The notes below the pieces were generated by a model that saw nothing but the letters and a program-made list of their open reading frames with translations, ran no database searches and was not told the origin of the DNA. The translations under genes were made by a program, and so were the position numbers. Below, piece after piece: positions 1 to 8,126 of a stretch of 64,000 nt of DNA (its first letter is position 1; every line of letters starts with the position of its first letter). Source of the stretch: an uncultured Bacilli bacterium. GTDB taxonomy: Bacteria; Bacillota_I; Bacilli_A; RF39; UBA660. The DNA is taken from positions 62,001 through 126,000 of the forward strand of contig CAKOXO010000001.1 in NCBI GenBank assembly GCA_934130165.1, given 5' to 3'.

Positions 1-1154
1 CCAAATTTATTATTAATTTCATCCATCGTTTTTTGAAACATGTCATCTATTTTAGGATTTGCCTCATTTTGTTCAAATAGTGAAAGTTGTTTTTTGACGT
101 TATCTGTTAAATCGGCCAAACGAATTCCTATTAACCTTATAGGATCTCCACGCCATCCCAACTTCATTATTTTTTTTACCTGCAAAAATATTTCATTAGT
201 ATTATTAGTTGGATTATTTAGTTTAATTTGCTTAGAATAACTTTCAAAATTACTATTTTTATATATAACTGCTACAGTATTACAATATTTAGATCTATTT
301 CTAAGCTGAGAGGCAACCTCTGCTGATTGTCTAAATAAGATATCCTCTAATAAAGTAATATCATCAATATCTTTAGGAAGGGTTTCACTAACACTAATAC
401 TAGGATTTTTAGACTCGTTCTTATGAATTTTATTATAATCTATTCCATTAGCAGAATCCTTTAAAAATTGTGCCTGATTCTTAAAATATTTTTTCAAAAT
501 TAAAATATCTGTATTAGCAAGTTCACCAATCGTATTAATTCCAATATTTCTGAGTGTTTTAGCCGTACTTTTACCAACCATAAACAAATCATCTATCGGA
601 AGAGGCCACATTTTCTCTTGTACTTCATTTAAAAATAAGGTATGAACCTTATCTGGTTTTTCAAAATCACTTGCCATTTTAGCACATAACATATTATTAC
701 CAATTCCAACATTTACAGTAAAGCCATACTTTTCTTTTATATCATCCTTAATTTGGTTAGCTAATAGAATATAGTCTTTATACATGTAATTAGTTCCTGA
801 AAAATCTAAAAAAGCCTCATCTACGGAATACTTTTCTACGTTTGGAGTAAATTGCTTTAAATAATTATGAAAGAGAAAGGACTCTTTATAGTACCAAGAA
901 TAATTAGGTGGAAATATTTGAATGTTTGGACATTTTTTTCTTGCCATATATAAAGTTTCAGCCGTTTTTATTCCATATTTTTTAGCAATAGGACTTTTGG
1001 CAAGAACAATTCCATGTCTTTTATTTTCATCTCCACCAATTATTGATGGTATTTTTCTTATATCAATTTTATAACCTTCCTTTAGCAAAAGAACAGCAGT
1101 CCATGATAAGAACGCATTATTTACATCTATATGAAAAATTATTCTTTTATTCAT
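1..1154 (-). CDS. Y-family DNA polymerase (Pol IV/UmuC-like), 3' end outside window
   Basis: Translesion DNA polymerase that copies damaged template. The start ATG at 1154 follows a GAGGTGA ribosome site; the frame is open to the window edge (about 384 codons), so the C-terminus is missing. The N-terminus shows the Y-family palm motif HIDVNNAFLSW (first catalytic Asp) and, near residue 118, SVDEAFLDF, carrying the other catalytic acidic residues. A helix-hairpin-helix-like stretch (VGKSTAKTLRNIGI) and a little-finger region follow. The VNNAF form instead of MDAFF is common in Firmicutes Y-family proteins other than classic DinB, so I give no gene symbol. A LexA-like box overlaps its promoter, consistent with SOS control. 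Confidence 0.9.
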   Translation of the reverse strand, partial: MNKRIIFHIDVNNAFLSWTAVLLLKEGYKIDIRKIPSIIGGDENKRHGIVLAKSPIAKKYGIKTAETLYMARKKCPNIQIFPPNYSWYYKESFLFHNYLKQFTPNVEKYSVDEAFLDFSGTNYMYKDYILLANQIKDDIKEKYGFTVNVGIGNNMLCAKMASDFEKPDKVHTLFLNEVQEKMWPLPIDDLFMVGKSTAKTLRNIGINTIGELANTDILILKKYFKNQAQFLKDSANGIDYNKIHKNESKNPSISVSETLPKDIDDITLLEDILFRQSAEVASQLRNRSKYCNTVAVIYKNSNFESYSKQIKLNNPTNNTNEIFLQVKKIMKLGWRGDPIRLIGIRLADLTDNVKKQLSLFEQNEANPKIDDMFQKTMDEINNKF

Positions 1155-1171
1155 AGACTCACCTCATATCT

Positions 1172-1200
1172 ATTATAGAACATTTTTTCGGTACAGACAA
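1172..1200 (-). promoter_or_regulatory. Promoter of the Y-family polymerase with LexA-like operator
   Basis: TTGTCT (1195-1200), 17-bp spacer and TATAAT (1172-1177). Inside the spacer and touching the -10, CGAAAAAATGTTCT at 1177-1190 matches the Gram-positive LexA box (CGAACATATGTTCG) at 11 of 14 positions. Its position would block RNA polymerase. Confidence 0.6.
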
Positions 1201-1202
1201 TA

Positions 1203-1224
1203 ATAAAAAACTCTTTCGAGTTTC
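1203..1224 (-). terminator. Intrinsic terminator after the AAA ATPase gene
   Basis: Stem AAACTC/GAGTTT with a GAAA tetraloop, followed by a T-run on the minus strand, immediately after the stop at 1225. Confidence 0.8.
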
Positions 1225-2502
1225 TTATATTTTACTATCATTTAAACAAAATACTGCATACACAGGAATATATCTAACCTCTTTTTTTGTGGAGAAATTA
1301 TTTTCTGTTATTCTATATGCATTATTAACAGTATATCTTTTCATTAATACTGATAAAGATTTTGCCTTTGACATGGATTTAACTGTTATCTCAATAGGAA
1401 TTATTTCTCCCATTCTATTTTGAATAACAAAGTTAACCTCTGCTTTGCCACCTGATTGATAATAGTATAGTGAATATCCAGCTTCCATTAAAGTTTTTGC
1501 AATATGATTTTCATACAATGTTTCTTTTATATTTTCATCCTGTAAAAACGATTTTCTATTCAAGTGAAGCATAGAAAATAATATTCCATCATCAACCATA
1601 TATAACTTAAAACTTTCTATCTCTCTACAACTACTAAGTGGAGATCTAATCGTTCTAATTTTATAACTTCTACATATTAATTGATTTTCAACTAAATATT
1701 TTATTGATGTATCGTATTCTTTAGCCCTTTTTCCATATCCCATTAGGCCATATTGAAACTTTTTATTTTCTTTTTGTAATTGTTCTGGAATAGAATTTAT
1801 AACCTCTATTCCTCTAGGAATATCTATAAGCGTTGTATTTAGTGCAATTTCTTTTATATAACTATCAAATATTTTATTTTTGATGGCTTCAATTTCAGCA
1901 TCGTTATTACCTTTTATAAAGGCATTAATAACCTCAGGTAAACCACCAGTGAATAAATATTCATAAAAATAGTCAAGGGCAACCTTATGAAATGGACAAG
2001 TTTTCCTTTTTTCAAACGATTCTCTAATAAGATTAGCTAATTGCTTCTCATCTCTAGCCCAAAGGTATTCTTCAAAATCCATTCCAGTCATTCCTTTAAA
2101 CTGTAACTCAACACCCTTAAATTCTTTAAGGTTTTCTCTCCTAGAGGTTATAGCAATAATATGATACGGACTATTGATACTGCCAAATAATTTTAATCCT
2201 TTTATTATCTCAACATCATTAACATTATCAAATATAATTAAAGTATCATTTTGTAGTATGGTTTCGCCAGACATTAAAGACAAGTTAACAATCAATTTAT
2301 CTATAGATTTTTCTTTTTCAAAAAGTTCAATTAAACATTTGTTATTTGTTGCATTTATATATATAACATTCTTGTATTCATTTTTTCCAAAGTTTAACAC
2401 AGTAAAAGTTTTACCTACTTGCTTTGGACCATATACAACAAGTGGTTTTCTAATAAGATCATTTTTCCATTTTTGAAAGAAAGACACTATTTTTCGTTCC
2501 AT
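1225..2502 (-). CDS. AAA-family ATPase with DUF4143-type C-terminal domain
   Basis: A 425-residue ATPase of the AAA_14/DUF4143 group found widely in prokaryotes, of unsettled role. The Walker A is GPKQVGKT near residue 25 and the Walker B-like TLIIFDN is near residue 88. The C-terminal part has the DUF4143 signature region: YLVENQLICRSYKI, then the nuclease-like core EVNFVIQN...IPIEITVKS with its E-V-x-F-V-I / E-I-T-V-K spacing. The start ATG has GGAGG nine bases upstream and a consensus promoter (2536-2564), so this is a single-gene transcription unit. No restriction or toxin partner is next to it. Confidence 0.85.
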   Translation of the reverse strand: MERKIVSFFQKWKNDLIRKPLVVYGPKQVGKTFTVLNFGKNEYKNVIYINATNNKCLIELFEKEKSIDKLIVNLSLMSGETILQNDTLIIFDNVNDVEIIKGLKLFGSINSPYHIIAITSRRENLKEFKGVELQFKGMTGMDFEEYLWARDEKQLANLIRESFEKRKTCPFHKVALDYFYEYLFTGGLPEVINAFIKGNNDAEIEAIKNKIFDSYIKEIALNTTLIDIPRGIEVINSIPEQLQKENKKFQYGLMGYGKRAKEYDTSIKYLVENQLICRSYKIRTIRSPLSSCREIESFKLYMVDDGILFSMLHLNRKSFLQDENIKETLYENHIAKTLMEAGYSLYYYQSGGKAEVNFVIQNRMGEIIPIEITVKSMSKAKSLSVLMKRYTVNNAYRITENNFSTKKEVRYIPVYAVFCLNDSKI

Positions 2503-2535
2503 AAATTGTAACCTCCATACATATTTTATAAATTA

Positions 2536-2564
2536 AGTATACTTTATCATTAACAAATAGTCAA
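2536..2564 (-). promoter_or_regulatory. Sigma-A-type promoter of the AAA ATPase gene
   Basis: TTGACT (2559-2564), 17-bp spacer, TATACT (2536-2541), upstream of the ATG at 2502. Confidence 0.7.
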
Positions 2565-2573
2565 GAACAGGCA

Positions 2574-2603
2574 AAAATAAAAAGACTAATACCGCTCGTC
2601 TTT
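2574..2603 (-). terminator. Intrinsic terminator after spo0A
   Basis: Stem AAAGAC/GTCTTT with an 11-nt loop, followed by a T-rich tract, overlapping the spo0A stop codon. Confidence 0.7.
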
Positions 2604-3378
2604 AATTTAATACTGATGGTTTATTAAATTCTAATCTTAATTTATCTGCTACTGTTACTATAAACTCTGAATTAGTTGGCTTAGCTTTATCAATATCTAC
2701 ACTATGTCCAAATATTTCTTCCATTAATTCCCAATTACCTCTATTCCAACTAACTTCAATAGCATGTCTTATTGCTCTTTCAACACGAGATACAGTTGTA
2801 TCAAATTTACTGGCAACCTCAGGATATAATTCTTTAGTTATTCCACCTATAACCTCAGGTTTTTCATAAAGCATCATTATCCCTTCTCTAATATACTGAT
2901 AACCCTTTATATGTGAAGGTACTCCTAATTCATGTAAGATCTTTGTTGTAGAGATTTGTAAATTATTATGATACAAATCTATGCTTTTACCTTCAAAATT
3001 AACTCCTTCAGATATTTCTATTACCCTTTTTTCTAAATCGGATAATTCAAACGGCTTTAACATATAATAATTAACACCAAGTTCAGAAACTTTTCTAATA
3101 ACATCTGGCGTATTATATGATGTAAGTACAATCACCTTTCTATCCATATTTTTCTTTTTCATATACTCTAACACAGATAACCCATCTTTATTAGGCATAA
3201 TCAAATCAAGTATAACCACATCATATAAATCCGATTTTTTCTCTATTAAATTCAATCCTTCTACACCATCATAAGCTTCCAAAGCTACCTCAATGTCTGC
3301 GTGAGATTTAAAGTATTCCTTTATCATATTGACTAATTCTTTATTATCATCAATAACTAATAATCTAGTTTTTTCCAT
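2602..3378 (-). CDS. spo0A: Spo0A, master response regulator of sporulation
   Basis: Two-domain response regulator. The receiver domain (about residues 1-120) has the acidic pair in LLVIDDNKE, the phospho-acceptor region VVILDLIMPNKDG and the conserved Lys in YMLKPFE. The C-terminal DNA-binding domain is the highly conserved Spo0A effector: LGVPSHIKGYQYIREGI, KFDTTVSRVERAIRHAIEV and KPTNSEFI are nearly diagnostic. I set the start at the ATG at 3378, with AAGGAG five bases upstream; an in-frame ATG at 3393 precedes that ribosome site and is unlikely. Two 0A-box-like sites lie at its own promoter. The gene lies just downstream of the cdaA-cdaR pair but has its own promoter. Confidence 0.97.
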   Translation of the reverse strand: MEKTRLLVIDDNKELVNMIKEYFKSHADIEVALEAYDGVEGLNLIEKKSDLYDVVILDLIMPNKDGLSVLEYMKKKNMDRKVIVLTSYNTPDVIRKVSELGVNYYMLKPFELSDLEKRVIEISEGVNFEGKSIDLYHNNLQISTTKILHELGVPSHIKGYQYIREGIMMLYEKPEVIGGITKELYPEVASKFDTTVSRVERAIRHAIEVSWNRGNWELMEEIFGHSVDIDKAKPTNSEFIVTVADKLRLEFNKPSVLN

Positions 3379-3419
3379 ATTCTCTCCTTCCATATACTAC
3401 CATACTACCACGCATATTA

Positions 3420-3448
3420 ATTATAGCTTATTATGTCGTTTTTTTAAA
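3420..3448 (-). promoter_or_regulatory. spo0A promoter with an internal 0A-box-like site
   Basis: TTTAAA (3443-3448), 17-bp spacer, TATAAT (3420-3425). A 0A-box-like TGTCGTT lies inside the spacer at 3434-3440 (plus strand). Confidence 0.55.
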
Positions 3449-3468
3449 GAGAAAAAAAAAGCAAGTTT

Positions 3469-3475
3469 TGTCGAA
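3469..3475 (+). promoter_or_regulatory. Spo0A binding site (0A box)
   Basis: Exact match to the 0A box TGTCGAA, 20 bp upstream of the spo0A -35 and 35 bp from, and in the same orientation as, the second site TGTCGTT at 3434. Confidence 0.5.
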
Positions 3476-3487
3476 TAAGATAAAATA

Positions 3488-3516
3488 AAGAAAAAAGCAA
3501 GTCATAAGACTTACTT
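3488..3516 (-). terminator. Intrinsic terminator of the cdaA-cdaR operon
   Basis: Nine-pair stem AAGTAAGTC/GACTTGCTT (one T-G pair) with a TTAT loop and a following T-run, overlapping the cdaR stop. Confidence 0.85.
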
Positions 3517-4875
3517 TTCACTAATTCTAACTTTTACCTTACTAGTTTTAGAATCATATCGTAACGTTACATCTGTTCCTTTTACTTTTACTGGTACTTC
3601 ATGTTCTCCAACACCATAACCTTTTAAATCTATATATGCAGTTACAGATGATGAATCAATATTTTTAACAATACCTTCACTACCTTTAACTACAACTGTA
3701 ACTTTACTATCAGCCTCAGATAATGCTTGAACCTTATACTTGCTAGTATCAAGATTTTCTGTTGCGATAGAAATATCAGGTATTTCTTTACTTGTAGAAT
3801 TATCAATTGTGACATTTATTGTCATAGTTTTTGTACTAATATCAGTTATTCCTGTAGGTTTTTTCAATGTTACTTTATAATTCTTATCACTTGCTAAACC
3901 ACTAACATCTATTTCAACAGGTAAGTATTCAATATCATTTATTGCCTCTTCACTACCATAGACAGTAACTTTTTCTATACTAGTAGTAATTGATTTTATT
4001 GATTTACCAGTTGCCATTTTCTTTATATTTTTTGGAATTACTTTTACAGGTATTTCTTTTACTGGTGATGAAATAGTTATTTTAGCACTTACAGTTTTTG
4101 GAACTATTTCAACATCAACAACTTTTCCCTTAGCATCATAAGCAACTAATTTAACATCATTTAAAGTCATAGTTCCTGCCTTAGGTTTAGCTATTTTATC
4201 AACATCAACCATAGCTTTTACAGTTGCAACTTTTTCTAGTTTATATTTAGCACCTTTAATTATTACATCATCTCTGTCAAGTTCTACATCTTTAATGAAC
4301 AATTTACTATCTAAATCATCAGAATGTAATATATCATAAGTTATATTTCTTGTTTCAGAAACCTTTGGATAAATAGTAACAGTTACTACTGATGGATCTA
4401 GTTTATAATCTAGAGATTTTAATCTTTGTGAATATTTAAGTGTTACCTTATGATTTCCTTCACCTAGACCAGTTAAATCAACGGATACTCCCTTAGATGG
4501 AGATTGTTTAGCCAAAAATATGTGTCTTTTTTCTCCTACTAATGTTATATCAACCGTCTTTGGTAATCCCTCAACTACATATGACTCTTCATTATAAACC
4601 GCAGTCACAGGTTGATTATATAAAATTTCTGCATATTGATCAGCCATAACACTAGATTCTTGATCAATCAATATAAACACTGCAAATGCAAGTATTAAAC
4701 TTATAACTATTAACGTCGATTTTTTTCCAACAAATCTATCTAGACTTTTACTATTCGTCTTAAAATAATCAGTTATTCTTAATATAAATTTAGTAATAGG
4801 TGTTATTAACCATTTATCAAAGAATGATGCAATATGTTGAAAAAATTTTCCTATACTTCTAATTATCTTCTTCAT
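3511..4875 (-). CDS. cdaR: CdaR-type YbbR-domain regulator of c-di-AMP synthesis
   Basis: Membrane-anchored extracellular protein that, in Bacillota, binds and modulates the diadenylate cyclase CdaA. One transmembrane segment (STLIVISLILAFAVFILI) follows a short basic cytoplasmic N-terminus. The remainder consists of repeated YbbR beta-domains of about 80 residues (four by eye), with recurring patterns such as VDLTGLGEGNHKV, VDVDKIAKP, IDVSGLASDKNYKV and IDLKGYGVGEHEV. The ATG at 4875 (AGGA eight bases upstream) is preferred to the in-frame ATG at 4890. The gene starts inside the end of cdaA (17-nt overlap), implying translational coupling. GlmM, the usual third gene of this operon, is not adjacent. 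Confidence 0.92.
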   Translation of the reverse strand: MKKIIRSIGKFFQHIASFFDKWLITPITKFILRITDYFKTNSKSLDRFVGKKSTLIVISLILAFAVFILIDQESSVMADQYAEILYNQPVTAVYNEESYVVEGLPKTVDITLVGEKRHIFLAKQSPSKGVSVDLTGLGEGNHKVTLKYSQRLKSLDYKLDPSVVTVTIYPKVSETRNITYDILHSDDLDSKLFIKDVELDRDDVIIKGAKYKLEKVATVKAMVDVDKIAKPKAGTMTLNDVKLVAYDAKGKVVDVEIVPKTVSAKITISSPVKEIPVKVIPKNIKKMATGKSIKSITTSIEKVTVYGSEEAINDIEYLPVEIDVSGLASDKNYKVTLKKPTGITDISTKTMTINVTIDNSTSKEIPDISIATENLDTSKYKVQALSEADSKVTVVVKGSEGIVKNIDSSSVTAYIDLKGYGVGEHEVPVKVKGTDVTLRYDSKTSKVKVRISEK

Positions 4876-5695
4876 ATATCTCTTCCTCATCTATTTCTTC
4901 TTCATCTAAATCTAAATCTTTCTTTGGTCTTAATTCATCAATTAACATAATCCTAACATCATCAATTGATAAATTGTAATATAGTTCACCTTTTACAGCA
5001 ACAGATAGTCTTCCAGTTTCTTCTGAAACTACTAAAGATATAGCATCAGACTCCTCTGAAATTCCTAATGCCGCTCTATGTCTAGTTCCTAATCTTTTAT
5101 TAATTTTAGAACTACTACTAGTTGGGAATACTGCTCCAGCACAACTTATTCTATCTCCTTGAATGATTACTCCGCCATCGTGTAGTGGATTTCCTTCATA
5201 AAAAATAGCTATTAATAAATCACTCGTTAAATCAGCATAAAGTTTTTTAGCCTTATCAATATAATTACCTAGACTAATATCTCTTTCTAAAACTATTAAA
5301 GCACCGATTCTTTGTTTTCTTAAATATTCCATTGCTTGAATAATTTCATAAACTAAATGTTCACGTTCATCTACAGTTAAAATTTTATGTCTTCCTAATA
5401 ACTGACTTCTTCCTAACTGCTCTAATATATTTCTGATTTCCGGTTGAAAAATTATTATTAGTGCCAAAAATCCCCATTGAATAATATATTCTAATAATAC
5501 TTCAATTGTGGTTAAACCAAATACATCACTAATTATTTTTAGTACAATTATAATTGCTACTCCCTTAAATATTAGTGATAATTTTACATTGTTCTTTATA
5601 TTTTTCAAGATAAAATAAAATACCAACCATACTAAAGATATATCTACTATCTTTCTTATTATTGATACTATATCAGTAACTGTTATTGACATCAT
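4859..5695 (-). CDS. cdaA: CdaA, membrane diadenylate cyclase (c-di-AMP synthase)
   Basis: Makes cyclic di-AMP from two ATP. Three hydrophobic helices occupy the first ~100 residues, followed by the DAC domain with both catalytic signatures: the DGG motif (PLHDGGVII) and the RHR motif (GTRHRAALG). The start is the ATG at 5695 behind GGAG. An in-frame upstream ATG at 5728 lies between the promoter -10 and -35, so it cannot be used by that promoter. The C-terminus is an acidic tail (repeated E/D with EEEIDEEEIY) that reads over the cdaR start. The length (278) is normal for CdaA. Confidence 0.96.
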   Translation of the reverse strand: MMSITVTDIVSIIRKIVDISLVWLVFYFILKNIKNNVKLSLIFKGVAIIIVLKIISDVFGLTTIEVLLEYIIQWGFLALIIIFQPEIRNILEQLGRSQLLGRHKILTVDEREHLVYEIIQAMEYLRKQRIGALIVLERDISLGNYIDKAKKLYADLTSDLLIAIFYEGNPLHDGGVIIQGDRISCAGAVFPTSSSSKINKRLGTRHRAALGISEESDAISLVVSEETGRLSVAVKGELYYNLSIDDVRIMLIDELRPKKDLDLDEEEIDEEEIYEEDN

Positions 5696-5719
5696 ATCGT
5701 CTCCTTTATCGTAATTTAT

Positions 5720-5748
5720 AGTATACAAGAAATATTAAATTTAGTAAA
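5720..5748 (-). promoter_or_regulatory. Promoter of cdaA-cdaR
   Basis: TTTACT (5743-5748), 17-bp spacer, TATACT (5720-5725). Its position sets the cdaA start at 5695. Confidence 0.65.
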
Positions 5749-5749
5749 G

Positions 5750-6229
5750 TTACTTATTAATATTTTGCATAGAATTAATATCAATATTCGGTGTATTGAT
5801 AGGTGCTGATGGTATGTTTTGATTCCCTGGTAGAACTTGAGTACTTTGCATCTCAGGAATTGGAGATGTTTGCTGTGGTTGACTCATTGCATTTGATGGT
5901 TGTTGTGGTACAACTGAATTATTATTTTGAATCTCGTTCACCGAAACGTCAACATTAGTACTTACTACTTGACCACCTATATTATTAATAGGATTAGTAG
6001 CATTAGGTACAATTGTTTTTGTTTTCATAGAAACCGCACTATTATCATGAGCATTGGCAGTTTCTTGATAATGTTCATTATCATACTGCTCCTTGGCCTT
6101 TTTCTTATTGATACTAACCTCTGCTAAATATCCTATGCATGAACATATTAATATGCCAGATATTATTGCAACTATTATATAAATAGGTCCATCTAAAATA
6201 TCTCTAAAAAAAGTTATAACAAAATCCAT
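5750..6229 (-). CDS. Small membrane protein with Asn/Gln/Pro-rich tail, function unknown
   Basis: I do not recognise a family. The 159-residue protein has one strong transmembrane segment near residues 15-38 (IYIIVAIISGILICSCIGYL), a short basic stretch (NKKKAKEQ), and then about 110 residues of low-complexity sequence rich in N, Q, P, S and I with repeats such as NNNSVVPQQPSNAMSQPQQ. The ribosome site GGGGTGA precedes the ATG at 6229. The next downstream genes are cdaA-cdaR, which have their own promoter. A disordered tail on a membrane anchor suggests a scaffold or cell-surface role, but that is inference only. Confidence 0.75.
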   Translation of the reverse strand: MDFVITFFRDILDGPIYIIVAIISGILICSCIGYLAEVSINKKKAKEQYDNEHYQETANAHDNSAVSMKTKTIVPNATNPINNIGGQVVSTNVDVSVNEIQNNNSVVPQQPSNAMSQPQQTSPIPEMQSTQVLPGNQNIPSAPINTPNIDINSMQNINK

Positions 6230-6317
6230 CTAGTCACCCCTATTCTTATATATTATATTAACATTTTAATGCTATTTTTACAATACCAGTAAATTATTTA
6301 TATTAATATTTTAAAAC

Positions 6318-6347
6318 AAATAAAAAGATAAAATTTTAAATTTTATC
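6318..6347 (-). terminator. Intrinsic terminator after tRNA-Thr
   Basis: Perfect ten-pair AT-rich stem GATAAAATTT/AAATTTTATC followed by TTTTTATTT, 40 bases downstream of the tRNA 3' end. Confidence 0.7.
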
Positions 6348-6387
6348 ATTATTATAATCTATATTTTTAAATAACAGATATATTAAA

Positions 6388-6463
6388 TGGCGCTGATTGA
6401 GGGGCTCAAACCCCCGACCTATGCGTTACGAATGCATTGCTCTATCAACTAAGCTAAATCAGC
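6388..6463 (-). tRNA. tRNA-Thr (anticodon CGT)
   Basis: A 76-nt cloverleaf with encoded CCA. Acceptor stem GCTGATT/AATCAGC, D-arm containing AGTTGATAGAGC, anticodon loop TTCGTAA (CGT, reads ACG), T-arm GGGGG/CCCTC with TTCAAGC. Two mild oddities: an A-C mismatch at the base of the anticodon loop (pair 31-39) and a G at the discriminator position. Its own terminator lies at 6318-6347. Confidence 0.92.
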
Positions 6464-6477
6464 ATAAGTAAATTATA

Positions 6478-6509
6478 ACAAAAAAAAGAACTTTTTTCTA
6501 TAAGTTCTT
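6478..6509 (-). terminator. Intrinsic terminator after the DUF378 gene
   Basis: Stem AAGAACTT/AAGTTCTT followed by eight Ts; overlaps the stop codon. Confidence 0.85.
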
Positions 6510-6708
6510 ATTCAAAATCTATATGTTTAAATAATATACCAATATTTATAATTCCACATATAGCTATGATTATATAAATTAGGTTAGTTAAGAAAGAACC
6601 TTCCTTGAATAACATTGTCACTAAATTAAGATCGAACAATCCAACTAATCCCCAATTTAATGCTCCTATTATTGTAAATACCAAGGCTACCTTTTCTAAT
6701 GTTTCCAT
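6508..6708 (-). CDS. DUF378 family small membrane protein
   Basis: A 66-residue protein with two hydrophobic helices and the DUF378 hallmark IIGALNWGLVGLFDLNLV followed by a second helix (IYIIIAICGIINIGILF). The family (B. subtilis YuzA type) is common in Bacillota but has no known biochemical function. GAAAGGAG precedes the ATG. It lies between the coat genes and tRNA-Thr. Confidence 0.9.
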   Translation of the reverse strand: METLEKVALVFTIIGALNWGLVGLFDLNLVTMLFKEGSFLTNLIYIIIAICGIINIGILFKHIDFE

Positions 6709-6804
6709 AATACACTCCTTTCAGTAATAGTTTCTACTAAAAATTTATTTTTATTCTTTTATTTAATATTCTATTTAATGTCACTGAAAAAATTAATTAT
6801 TATT

Positions 6805-7125
6805 TTATATATTTGAATTTAATTGCTGATGTTCTTGATTTAACATTTGATATTTTTGATCAATTTTATTTAACTCAGCTTTTTCTAGGATATACCAACC
6901 ATGCCTAAACATAACCTCATATACCTCTCTTTGTAAAATACTAATTTTATTAAATATTTCATGATATTTATTGTATAACTCTTCATTACTAGCTTCTGTT
7001 AAAACAACTGCAAAGTTTTTTTCCATACATTTTAGATCAGATAATAAATTTGATATGTAATCCTTATCATTCAAATTCATTCCACTGGGTACTTCTATTT
7101 TAGGATTTGAAATACTATTGTTCAT
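6805..7125 (-). CDS. CotF-family spore coat protein
   Basis: A 106-residue alpha-helical protein matching the Coat_F family: LNDKDYISNLLSDLKCMEKNFAVVL, then TEASNEELYNKYHEIF, QREVYEVMFRHGWY and a Gln-rich tail. The paired helix pattern with the terminal M-F-x-x-G-W-Y is typical. Family members are deposited on the outer spore layers. The start overlaps the end of the next gene upstream by 11 nt, so the two form a coupled pair. Confidence 0.85.
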   Translation of the reverse strand: MNNSISNPKIEVPSGMNLNDKDYISNLLSDLKCMEKNFAVVLTEASNEELYNKYHEIFNKISILQREVYEVMFRHGWYILEKAELNKIDQKYQMLNQEHQQLNSNI

Positions 7126-7345
7126 TTATATTTCCTCCTTCCAATATTTCTAATACTGTATTCATATTACTTAAAAATAAATCAATAGCCTTTTGTGATA
7201 CATTTCTAATTTCATCATCTGTAATATTTTTAATACTGTTATAAATCTCTTTATAAGCACCATAATTCCATGAATAAATATCACTCAAATAATCTAAATC
7301 TTTACAAGAAATAATATTAGGTACTTTATTATAATTTAAATTCAT
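7115..7345 (-). CDS. Small helical protein paired with the CotF-like gene, probable spore coat component
   Basis: A 76-residue protein with no motif I can assign firmly. It begins MNLNYNKVPNIISCKDLDYL and then looks helical (YKEIYNSIKNITDDEIRNVSQKAIDLF...NTVLEIL). Its length, helical pattern and 11-nt overlap with the CotF-like gene suggest it is the partner coat protein often seen as a small gene beside cotF homologues. GGAGG precedes the ATG. The functional assignment rests mainly on the neighbour. Confidence 0.65.
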   Translation of the reverse strand: MNLNYNKVPNIISCKDLDYLSDIYSWNYGAYKEIYNSIKNITDDEIRNVSQKAIDLFLSNMNTVLEILEGGNINEQ

Positions 7346-7385
7346 TTTTTTACCTCCAATAATAGTATGAACAGAATAAAATCTA

Positions 7386-8069
7386 TTAAACTAATAAATA
7401 AAAATAAATTGCAATATAATGAAATAGTGTTCCTAAAATGCAAAAAAAATGAAAAATAGAATGAAAATATTTCCTTTTTGAACCTAAAAAATATAAAATG
7501 GAACCAATCGAATACATAACTCCACCCAATATTATAAATACCACACCATAATACCCAATGTTTAATATTAAAAGTTTTAAAAAAATCAAAATACTCCATC
7601 CATTTACTAAATGGCACAGAACTTCTACAAATTGAAATTTATCAATATTGATACATAGAAAAAATATTCCAATTAACGTAATAATAAAAATTATGCTAAA
7701 AAAAATTACTCCATATCTACCAGCAATTCCTAATAATGCTACTGGCATAATAGTTCCTAAGACTAGTAAAAAAACATTGCAATGATCAATTACCCTGAAA
7801 ATTTTTTTTAAACTTAAATTATTTAAATAAGGATAATGATATATTGCTGATACAAGATATAGCAAAACCATAGCTATTCCAAATATAACCGATGAAATGA
7901 GTGATAAACTACCAAAATCTTTGGCTTTTAATATCATAGGTATTAACCCTAACATACTAAAAACAAAAGCAATACCATGAGATATCGAATTAATTAGTTC
8001 CTCGCTTTTAGTATAATCAGGTAATTTTATTCTATTAATTAGGTTAATTACTACATTATTTTTAGTCAT
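7386..8069 (-). CDS. Hemolysin III / PAQR family membrane protein
   Basis: A 227-residue seven-helix protein. It shows the family's conserved metal-site residues: SEELINSISHG near the N-terminus (E-x-x-N-x-x-S-H), YHYPYLNN...FRVIDHCNVFLL in the second conserved block (S-A-I-Y-H and R-x-x-D-H), and HSIFHFFCILGTLFHYIAIY near the C-terminus (H-x-x-x-H and H). The family is related to adiponectin receptors and probably acts as a zinc-dependent hydrolase; the haemolysin name is historical. GGAGG precedes the ATG. It reads toward the coat genes but leaves a 40-nt gap. Confidence 0.9.
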   Translation of the reverse strand: MTKNNVVINLINRIKLPDYTKSEELINSISHGIAFVFSMLGLIPMILKAKDFGSLSLISSVIFGIAMVLLYLVSAIYHYPYLNNLSLKKIFRVIDHCNVFLLVLGTIMPVALLGIAGRYGVIFFSIIFIITLIGIFFLCINIDKFQFVEVLCHLVNGWSILIFLKLLILNIGYYGVVFIILGGVMYSIGSILYFLGSKRKYFHSIFHFFCILGTLFHYIAIYFYLLV

Positions 8070-8126
8070 AATATTCCCTCCGAAAATAACTATATGTAGT
8101 AATATTTTTAATTATGAAGATTCCAC

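Noticed and set aside
7342..7617. 91-codon minus-strand frame within the hemolysin III gene
   Set aside because: Another frame of the same strand inside a well-supported membrane protein; no ribosome site and Phe/Trp-rich shadow composition.
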